From: Candidatus Doudnabacteria bacterium Gr01-1014_77
GTDB lineage: Bacteria > Patescibacteriota > Doudnabacteria > UBA920 > VMFF01
Reading direction: 5' to 3'
Assembly: GCA_007375915.1 (NCBI GenBank)
Contig: VMFF01000004.1
Coordinates: 1-16,567 of the forward strand
DNA: 16,567 nt
Below, in pieces: positions 7,095-11,571 of the stretch. Numbering within the stretch: the first letter of the stretch is position 1; each line of letters starts with the position of its first letter. The notes beneath the pieces were generated by a model that was not told the DNA's origin, searched no databases, and was given only the letters and a program-made list of their open reading frames with translations. The position numbers were made by a program, and so were the translations under genes.

Positions 7095-8007
7095 TTAAAT
7101 AGTTCTTTGTTTGCAAAGCAGTTTTTTGTAAGCTGCTTTTTTTGTTTGGATCAAACCAAAAGATTTCTTTGTTTCTTTTAAACCAGGTGCGTTGTCTTTT
7201 AGCATATTTTTTAACAGCAGTTAAAAGATCAGTACGAATTTGTTCTTTGGATATTTTTCCTTGCAAGAATAGAGAAACAAAACGGTATTCTAAACCAAAG
7301 TTTTCAAGGGTCTTCCAGGAAACTCCGTTTTGGTGGAGTCTTTTAACTTCTGCAATCATTCCTTTTTTGAGTCGTATATCTAAGCGTTTTGATATCTTCT
7401 TAAGAAGCTTAGTTGTATCCATGTCTAAACCAATATACAAAACTTGGTATTTAGGAGTTCCATCTAAGTTTCTGAAAGCAGTTTTGTTAGACCCTTTGAT
7501 TATTTCAAGCGCTCGGATGACCCTCCGTTTATTCTTTGCATCAATGTTTTTTGCTCTTTGAGGATCAAGTTTTAAAAGCATTAAAAAAAGTTTTTCTGCT
7601 GATTGTTTAGAGAGTTTGTCTCTTAATTCTTTGTTTGGCGCTATTTCTGAAAAGCTTTGGTTTTTACAAACTGCATCTATCCAAAACCCTGTTCCTCCAC
7701 AAAGAATTGGGAGTTTTTTAGCTTTTAGTATGTTAGATATTGCTTTTTCAGAGGCTTTTTTAAACTTTGAAACATTGTAGGAAGCGCTTTTTGGGTTGGC
7801 TACATCAAGCATGTAGTGCTTTATTCCCTGCATTTCTTTTTTTGATACTTTTCCGCTTCCCAAATCCATTCCTTTGTAAACCTGTCTTGAATCTGCTGAC
7901 ACTATTTCACCATTAAACTTCTTTGCCAAGAAAACCGCCAGATCTGATTTTCCGGTTGCTGTTGGACCAACTATTGCTAATATTTTTGGGAGTTTTTCTT
8001 TAGACAT
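7081..8007 (-). CDS. miaA: tRNA dimethylallyltransferase
   Basis: This 308-residue enzyme transfers a dimethylallyl group from DMAPP to N6 of A37 in tRNAs that read UNN codons. The P-loop GPTATGKS is at 14-21, followed by EIVSADSRQVYKGMDLGSGK (34-53), the MiaA substrate/anticodon block, then HYMLD, CGGTGFWIDA (DMAPP site) and a C-terminal RQRTWFKR segment that contacts the tRNA. Length and motif order indicate a complete protein. It converges on the gatCAB operon with a 3-nt overlap of stop codons. It is divergent from the cupredoxin gene, with 54 nt between start codons. No clear Shine-Dalgarno precedes the ATG at 8007. Confidence 0.95.
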   Translation of the reverse strand: MSKEKLPKILAIVGPTATGKSDLAVFLAKKFNGEIVSADSRQVYKGMDLGSGKVSKKEMQGIKHYMLDVANPKSASYNVSKFKKASEKAISNILKAKKLPILCGGTGFWIDAVCKNQSFSEIAPNKELRDKLSKQSAEKLFLMLLKLDPQRAKNIDAKNKRRVIRALEIIKGSNKTAFRNLDGTPKYQVLYIGLDMDTTKLLKKISKRLDIRLKKGMIAEVKRLHQNGVSWKTLENFGLEYRFVSLFLQGKISKEQIRTDLLTAVKKYAKRQRTWFKRNKEIFWFDPNKKSSLQKTALQTKNYLKEAA

Positions 8008-8027
8008 AGATTTTTTACAGAACTTAG

Positions 8028-8038
8028 TATATTATATT
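8028..8038. promoter_or_regulatory. divergent -10 region between miaA and the cupredoxin gene
   Basis: This AT-rich block reads as TATATT twice on the plus strand (8028-8033 and 8033-8038). On the minus strand it gives a perfect TATAAT (8036-8031). Minus-strand initiation near 8024 gives miaA a leader of about 17 nt. Plus-strand initiation near 8045 leaves room for the AAAGGA Shine-Dalgarno (8052-8057) of the cupredoxin gene. No strong -35 elements are seen. Confidence 0.5.
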
Positions 8039-8061
8039 GAGACTTAAAAAGAAAGGACAGT

Positions 8062-8565
8062 ATGAAACAAAAAATATATATTGCCTTAGCAGCTATTGCT
8101 CTTTTAGCAGCAGGATGTAATGCAAAGGTTCAAAAGAATGAAGAGGCTAACACAACCGAACAAGTTAATCAACAAGAAGCAACTAACACTGACAAGGATC
8201 TAGCAAATGCAGAAAAGAAGGAAGCGGCTCCGAATCAAAGTTCAGAACCATATTTTTCAGATGGAAATGATGTTGAAGCAGTCCCAACGCCAGAAGTAAA
8301 AGAAATTAAAATGACAGCAGATGGATTTGTTCCAAGCACCATCACTATTCAAAAAGGGGATTATGTTCAGTTTACAAACTCTGATTCAAATCTACACTGG
8401 CCAGCATCAGGTCCACACCCAGCACATACAGCACTTCCTGGTTTTGATGCATTGAAAGGAATCACAACAGGAAACTATTACAGATATCAGTTCACCCAAG
8501 TCGGTACATGGTATTTCCATGATCACTTGAATGCATCCTTGAAGGGATCAGTAGTGGTTAAATAA
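8062..8565 (+). CDS. cupredoxin-domain lipoprotein
   Basis: This 167-residue exported protein has a short charged start, a hydrophobic segment and a lipobox LLAAGC with the lipidated Cys at residue 19. A low-complexity linker rich in N, Q, E and K (20-80) probably spans the wall zone. The C-terminal domain (about 81-167) is a plastocyanin-like beta sandwich with FVPSTITIQKGDYVQFTN, LHWPAS, FDA and GTWYFHDH. Candidate metal ligands are His112, His119/122, His153 and His155. The canonical ligand cysteine of blue copper proteins is absent, with YFHDH where YxCxxH would be expected, so a classical type 1 site is unlikely. It could bind copper through histidines or act in copper handling; neither can be decided here. 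AAAGGA lies 4 nt before the ATG, and a strong terminator follows. Confidence 0.88.
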   Translation: MKQKIYIALAAIALLAAGCNAKVQKNEEANTTEQVNQQEATNTDKDLANAEKKEAAPNQSSEPYFSDGNDVEAVPTPEVKEIKMTADGFVPSTITIQKGDYVQFTNSDSNLHWPASGPHPAHTALPGFDALKGITTGNYYRYQFTQVGTWYFHDHLNASLKGSVVVK

Positions 8566-8581
8566 CGGGAAGGAAATGTTT

Positions 8582-8622
8582 GAGGACCAGCAACGCGCGA
8601 GCGCAGCTGGTCCTCGTTTTTT
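8582..8622 (+). terminator. Rho-independent terminator of the cupredoxin gene
   Basis: GAGGACCAGC (8582-8591) pairs perfectly with GCTGGTCCTC (8606-8615). The GC-rich loop contains a smaller inverted repeat, GCGC/GCGC. TTTTTT follows at 8617-8622. The hairpin begins 17 nt after the stop codon. The minus strand lacks a U tract after the hairpin, so it is a plus-strand terminator. Confidence 0.9.
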
Positions 8623-8764
8623 GTTTCAGTTCTCGTGGACGGTCCGCCTTGTTGGCCCTAGGCGGGAAGGGCTCGAGAGATCACCTCCGAGCGAAAGCGG
8701 TGGAAATCATCGTCCGCGGTAACATCAAGTGTCCTCCTGTTCGGGGAACACCTTAAGTATACCA
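8583..8764 (-). ncRNA. candidate GC-rich structured RNA or short leader transcript downstream of thrS
   Basis: The gap between the cupredoxin terminator and thrS is much richer in G+C than the host genes and holds no credible long gene. On the minus strand TGGTATACT (8764-8756) is an extended -10 box just after the thrS stop. The predicted RNA would start near 8749. It opens with a hairpin, GTGTTCCCC pairing with GGAGGACAC around a GAACA loop, which buries an AGGAGG Shine-Dalgarno placed 6 nt before an ATG (14 codons, ending at TGA). Next come a stem capped by the TTTC loop (GC-TTTC-GC), a CCGCCT/AGGCGG hairpin and a long-range GGACG/CGTCC pairing. I do not recognise an RNA family (not SRP, tmRNA or RNase P by their hallmark motifs). 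It could also be a remnant of the GC-rich cassettes found upstream of thrS. Confidence 0.35.
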
Positions 8765-8767
8765 TCG

Positions 8768-10558
8768 TTATTTCTTTTCTTGAATCTCTTTGACAAGTCT
8801 AGGAACAAACTTCTTTAAAGGCATGGCTCCTAGGTCTTTTTGGGCTCTTGTTCTGACTGATATTTTCTTTGATTTCATTTCTTTTTCCCCAAGAACAAGC
8901 ATGTATGGGACCTTGTTCATCTGAGCTTCGCGAATTTTCTTCCCTATGGATTCATCACGGTCATCAACCTCTAAACGGATGTCTTGGATCAATCCTTTTA
9001 GCTCTTTTTCCACAGCCCTTGCATACTTATTCTGCTTTTTTGATATTGGTAGGATTGAAACTTGGACAGGGGATAACCAGAGAGGGAAGGCTCCTGCAAA
9101 CTGTTCTATGAGGATAGCTAGGAAGCGTTCTAATGATCCAAGAAGCGCTCTGTGGATGACGATTGGACGTTTTTTTGTCCCGTCTTTGTCAACGTATTCT
9201 AAATCAAAACGTTGTGGGTTTTGGAAATCGAGTTGAACAGTAGCAAGCTGCCACTTTCTTCCAAGCGTGTCTTTAACCTGCATGTCTATTTTAGGACCAT
9301 AGAAAGCACCATCTCCTGGATTTAATTCATATTTCCAGTTTGCTTTCTTAAGAGCTTTTGCTAAAGCAGTTTCTGCTTCATTCCATTCTTCTTTTGTGCC
9401 CATAGATTTCTCAGGTCTTGTTGAGAGGAATACATCATCGACTTTCATACCAAAGATTTTGTATACCCGAGTTATTCTTTTTAGAAGTTCAGCAACTTCT
9501 CCCGCTACCTGATCAGCAGTTAGATATATATGACAATCATCTTGTTCAAAGCCACGAACTCTTGTCATTCCACCAAGTGCACCTGATAGCTCGTTTCGGT
9601 AGAGTGTTGTTAATTCAGCAAGTCGAAGAGGGAGATCTTTGTATGAATACAGTCCTTGTTTAAAGTAGAGCATGTGCCCAGGGCAGTTCATTGGTTTTAG
9701 AGCAAAGTCTCTTCCTTCAACTTTGAATGTGAACATATCATCTTTGAAATGTTCCCAGTGTCCTGATGTCTTAAACAGTTCAGCATCAAACATTTGAGGG
9801 AATTTTACTTCGCTGTATCCAGGACCATACGAAACTTCTCTAACAAATTTTTCAAGTTCATTTCTCACAATTGTTCCTTTCGGAGTGTAGAAAGGAATGC
9901 CAGGTGAAAGTTCGTTGAATAGGAATAGTCCAAGCTTAGGACCAAGAACTCTGTGGTCTCTTTTTGCAAGCTCTTCCTGCAGCTTTATATATTCATCTAA
10001 TTCAACTTTTGTTTCAAAGGAAAGGCCATATATTCTCTGCATTTGAGGGTTTGCTTGATCTCCGCGCCAATATGCTCCTGATGTTTTTTCAAGCTTGAAA
10101 GCATCAGTTTTAATCTCTGAGGTGCTGTTTACATGTCCTCCACGACATAGATCAACGAATTTACCTGTGTGATACAGGGAAACATGAGTTGGTTTTTCTT
10201 TGTCAGAACCAGAGTCTCCAGTAATGTCTTTGAAAACTGTTGTGCCATGTTTTTCAATGTCTGAAATGAGTTCTACTTTGAAAGGTTGTTTTTTTTCTTC
10301 AAAGAATTTCTTTGCTTCTTTGAAAGTCATTTCTTCACGTTTGAATTCAAGTTTTTGACGAACTAGTTCGCGCATTCTTTTTTCAAGTCTGTTTAAGTCT
10401 TCTGGAGTCAAAGCCCTTGGAAGAAGGAAGTCATAGTAGAATCCATGTTCAATCACAGGACCAACACCAAGCTGAGCTTTTGGGAAAGCTTCTAAAACAG
10501 CACTTGCTAGGATGTGTGCCAGAGAGTGTCTTAAGTTATGTAGTTTTTCGTTTTGCAT
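8768..10558 (-). CDS. thrS: threonine--tRNA ligase, form without TGS domain
   Basis: This class II synthetase of 596 residues attaches threonine to tRNA(Thr). The ATG at 10558 is chosen because the family sequence begins there. A further 32 open codons upstream run through the leader terminator and the T-box, so they are not coding. The protein opens directly in the editing domain (HSLAH at 11-15, the HxxxH motif; CRGGH at 138-142) and lacks the N-terminal TGS domain of about 60 residues that most bacterial ThrS carry. The catalytic core is intact: KPMNCPGHML (288-297) with the zinc Cys292, motif 2 TRVRGFEQDDCHIY (332-345), motif 3 VIHRALLGSLERF, then the anticodon-binding domain (PVQVSILPISKKQNKYA to the end). 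It is controlled by the T-box leader at 10559-10716. Confidence 0.96.
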   Translation of the reverse strand: MQNEKLHNLRHSLAHILASAVLEAFPKAQLGVGPVIEHGFYYDFLLPRALTPEDLNRLEKRMRELVRQKLEFKREEMTFKEAKKFFEEKKQPFKVELISDIEKHGTTVFKDITGDSGSDKEKPTHVSLYHTGKFVDLCRGGHVNSTSEIKTDAFKLEKTSGAYWRGDQANPQMQRIYGLSFETKVELDEYIKLQEELAKRDHRVLGPKLGLFLFNELSPGIPFYTPKGTIVRNELEKFVREVSYGPGYSEVKFPQMFDAELFKTSGHWEHFKDDMFTFKVEGRDFALKPMNCPGHMLYFKQGLYSYKDLPLRLAELTTLYRNELSGALGGMTRVRGFEQDDCHIYLTADQVAGEVAELLKRITRVYKIFGMKVDDVFLSTRPEKSMGTKEEWNEAETALAKALKKANWKYELNPGDGAFYGPKIDMQVKDTLGRKWQLATVQLDFQNPQRFDLEYVDKDGTKKRPIVIHRALLGSLERFLAILIEQFAGAFPLWLSPVQVSILPISKKQNKYARAVEKELKGLIQDIRLEVDDRDESIGKKIREAQMNKVPYMLVLGEKEMKSKKISVRTRAQKDLGAMPLKKFVPRLVKEIQEKK

Positions 10559-10716
10559 AGGTTTTTGATTATTAATGAAAAAGTATAAAACCCCAAAGCA
10601 AGGACGCAAAAGATTTGCGAAAATGCTTTGGGGTTCAATGTTGAACGGTTCCACCCAAACTTACTTTGTATTGTTTGAAGCTCACAGTTGGTAGCTGTAT
10701 CATTGCTTCAAGGGCT
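10559..10716 (-). promoter_or_regulatory. threonine T-box riboswitch (compact form) in the thrS leader
   Basis: On the minus strand a perfect antiterminator can be drawn. Helix A2 TTTGGG (10659-10654) pairs with CCCAAA (10632-10627). The T-box bulge TGGAACC (10653-10647) would bind the tRNA acceptor end. Helix A1 GTTCAA (10646-10641) pairs with TTGAAC (10638-10633). The strand AACCCCAAA is also the 5' arm of the terminator, so the two folds exclude each other. Upstream is a single short Stem I. Its lower helix is TTGAAGC/GCTTCAA (10711-10705 with 10681-10675) and its upper helix ACAG/CTGT. It is capped by the 7-nt loop CTACCAA (10694-10688), whose only Thr codon is ACC, followed by A as expected for a specifier. 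Known T-boxes sense uncharged tRNA; here tRNA(Thr) with anticodon GGU is expected to turn thrS on. No Stem II or distal Stem I is seen. Confidence 0.92.
10587..10635 (-). terminator. T-box-controlled attenuator of thrS
   Basis: On the minus strand AACCCCAAAGCA (10635-10624) pairs with TGCTTTGGGGTT (10600-10589), followed by a U tract (TTTT, then a second T run). The loop contains an additional hairpin, CGCAAA/TTTGCG around TCT. The 5' arm overlaps the antiterminator. Confidence 0.93.
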
Positions 10717-10722
10717 GTTGAT

Positions 10723-10752
10723 AGTATACCAGAGACTATTTAGACTTTACAA
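10723..10752 (-). promoter_or_regulatory. thrS promoter with extended -10
   Basis: Minus-strand TGGTATACT (10731-10723) is an extended -10. TTGTAA (10752-10747) is a -35 candidate with an 18-nt spacer. The predicted start near 10716 defines the 5' end of the T-box leader. The -35 overlaps the first bases of the GC-rich cassette repeat (10744 onward), including its plus-strand TTTACA. Confidence 0.65.
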
Positions 10753-10766
10753 GTTCAAGTAGATTA

Positions 10767-10832
10767 TATATTCTTAGCTGCTGTATTTCCTTTAGTTAAT
10801 CCACCAAGCAGCAAGTCTCTCCAGGAGGAGAC
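10767..10832 (+). promoter_or_regulatory. conserved cassette leader, copy 1
   Basis: TATATT/TATTCT near 10767-10774 with TTTACA at 10746-10751 is promoter-like, with a 15- or 17-nt spacer depending on the hexamer chosen. Two hairpins follow: CTT-A-GCTGCT with AGCAGCAAG, and GTCTC (10815-10819) with GAGAC (10828-10832). The second places the AGGAGG Shine-Dalgarno (10823-10828) in its loop and closing base pair, 5 nt before the ATG. Confidence 0.5.
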
Positions 10833-10833
10833 G

Positions 10834-11079
10834 ATGACGACAGATGTGGAGGTGAGAGAGGTCCCTCCGTTCAAGCTCCATGGCCTCATTCGCTACTGGG
10901 GGCTTGTGGTGACGGCGCGGAATTTTGGGGAATTCGTTCGCGCAGTACTTTTGTTCATGTCGGTTCTCCATGCAACCGGCATGACCCTTGAGGCGGTCTA
11001 CAACGGCCATCTCAAGGACCCCACAGATCCGCACAACGGCGACAAGGTCTTCGAGTTCCTGCGCCGTTTCATGGACTGA
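10834..11079 (+). CDS. small cassette protein of unknown function, copy 1
   Basis: I do not recognise this 81-residue protein. A strong Shine-Dalgarno (AGGAGG, 10823-10828) lies 5 nt before the ATG. Its product aligns without gaps from Trp22 with the copy 2 protein. Shared positions are W..-VT-R....F-RA.......L....M-LE..Y..HLKD..DPHNGD-VF-FL-RF-D, with 20 of the last 30 residues identical. It looks soluble and helical, with a longer hydrophobic helix (about 33-50) than its sister. Codons are strongly G/C-ending, unlike all host genes in the window, which suggests recent acquisition or separate selection. Conservation of protein over DNA in this frame is the main evidence that it is a real gene; open frames on the opposite strand are by-products of high GC. 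Confidence 0.8.
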   Translation: MTTDVEVREVPPFKLHGLIRYWGLVVTARNFGEFVRAVLLFMSVLHATGMTLEAVYNGHLKDPTDPHNGDKVFEFLRRFMD

Positions 11080-11089
11080 TGCGCTGTCG

Positions 11090-11149
11090 TCGCAACTGAA
11101 GCCGGGGAAGGTGTTCTTGTACAGAACATCAACCCCGGCTTTGCGTTTG
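11090..11149 (+). terminator. cassette 3' hairpin, copy 1
   Basis: Nested stems: CGCA/TGCG (11091-11094 and 11142-11145), AAGCCGGGG/CCCCGGCTT (11099-11107 and 11133-11141) and TGTTCT/AGAACA (11112-11117 and 11123-11128) around TGTAC. It is located 11 nt after the stop, as a terminator would be, but the following T tract (TTTGCGTTTG) is weak. Perfect identity with copy 2 also fits a recombination or RNA-processing site. Confidence 0.5.
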
Positions 11150-11184
11150 ATAAAAGCACAAACTTTACAAGTTTCAATGAATTA

Positions 11185-11251
11185 TATATTCTTAGCTGCT
11201 GTACTTCCTGTAGTAAATCCACCACCGCAGCAAGTCTCTTCAGGAGGAGAC
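11185..11251 (+). promoter_or_regulatory. conserved cassette leader, copy 2
   Basis: TTTACA (11164-11169) and TATATT (11185-11190) keep the spacing of copy 1. CTTAGCTGC pairs with GCAGCAAG. GTCTC (11234-11238) pairs with GAGAC (11247-11251) around TTCAGGAG, so the Shine-Dalgarno again sits in a hairpin just before the ATG. Confidence 0.5.
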
Positions 11252-11252
11252 G

Positions 11253-11501
11253 ATGATGACAACGGCGACGCCCCTCGTTGCAGAGGTTCCGCGTTTGATG
11301 GCCAGCATGCGGCAGCAGTGGGAGATCATGGTTACCACCCGTGATATGGTCCAGTTTGACCGGGCGAAGGACCATCTCCTCGCGATGTTGTCCGGGCTCG
11401 AGATGAGCTTGGAGACCGCGTACAAGGATCACCTCAAGGACTGTGGTGATCCACACAACGGCGATCGGGTCTTCCAGTTCCTTTCGAGGTTCATCGACTG
11501 A
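11253..11501 (+). CDS. small cassette protein of unknown function, copy 2
   Basis: This is an 82-residue homologue of the protein at 10834-11079; I cannot assign a family. AGGAGG (11242-11247) is 5 nt before the ATG at 11253. A second ATG at 11256 would align exactly with the MTT start of copy 1, so either start is possible. The conserved C-terminal half contains LE-x-x-Y-x-x-HLKD-x-x-DPHNGD and ends with RFID. It is soluble and helical, without signal peptide or membrane segment, and Trp23 aligns with Trp22 of copy 1. The DNA is about 60% GC (36 of 60 bases in 11341-11400). The coding parts have diverged much more than the flanking leader and hairpin, a pattern of conserved ends around variable cargo. 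Confidence 0.8.
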   Translation: MMTTATPLVAEVPRLMASMRQQWEIMVTTRDMVQFDRAKDHLLAMLSGLEMSLETAYKDHLKDCGDPHNGDRVFQFLSRFID

Positions 11502-11511
11502 CGCGCCGTCA

Positions 11512-11571
11512 TCGCAACTGAAGCCGGGGAAGGTGTTCTTGTACAGAACATCAACCCCGGCTTTGCGTTTG
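11512..11571 (+). terminator. cassette 3' hairpin, copy 2
   Basis: This is the same 60 nt as 11090-11149 without a mismatch, with the nested AAGCCGGGG/CCCCGGCTT and TGTTCT/AGAACA stems. Because dnaE ends immediately beside it on the other strand, it may also terminate dnaE transcripts, although no U tract follows on the minus strand. Confidence 0.5.

Larger units (their letters stand above)
10744..11149 (+). repeat. high-GC gene cassette, copy 1 of a tandem pair
   Basis: This unit of about 406 bp contains a 90-nt leader (TTTACA at 10746, TATATT at 10767, then CTTAGCTGCTGTA), a short gene at 10834-11079 and a 3' hairpin. The leader and 3' segment match copy 2 closely, and the last 60 nt (11090-11149) are identical to it. 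Only the gene inside differs. Twelve nucleotides separate the copies. Confidence 0.9.
11162..11571 (+). repeat. high-GC gene cassette, copy 2 of a tandem pair
   Basis: Same architecture as copy 1, in direct orientation: leader 11162-11252, gene 11253-11501 and 3' segment ending at 11571. The last base directly abuts the stop codon of dnaE (11572-11574, minus strand). The host/cassette boundary is therefore exact on this side. Confidence 0.9.

Noticed and set aside
8576..8722. 48-codon plus-strand open frame after the cupredoxin gene with a GGAAGGAA-like site before its ATG
   Set aside because: The cupredoxin terminator hairpin and its T run lie within its first codons, and its composition (Arg/Pro/Gly/Ser rich) is what random GC-rich DNA gives.
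10559..10654. Upstream start for thrS adding 32 residues
   Set aside because: The extra codons are the T-box antiterminator and terminator; the family sequence begins at the ATG at 10558, 10 codons before HSLAH.
11090..11149. Integron attC site
   Set aside because: Imperfect palindrome and position after a gene are suggestive, but the 5' RYYYAAC and 3' GTTRRRY cores are not properly matched and no integrase is in view. Kept only as one hypothesis for the repeat.
10998..11456. 152-codon minus-strand frame spanning both cassettes, and other antisense frames there
   Set aside because: It crosses a promoter-like leader and the 3' hairpin, has no Shine-Dalgarno, and is explained by scarcity of stop codons in GC-rich DNA. 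The plus-strand genes show protein-level conservation.
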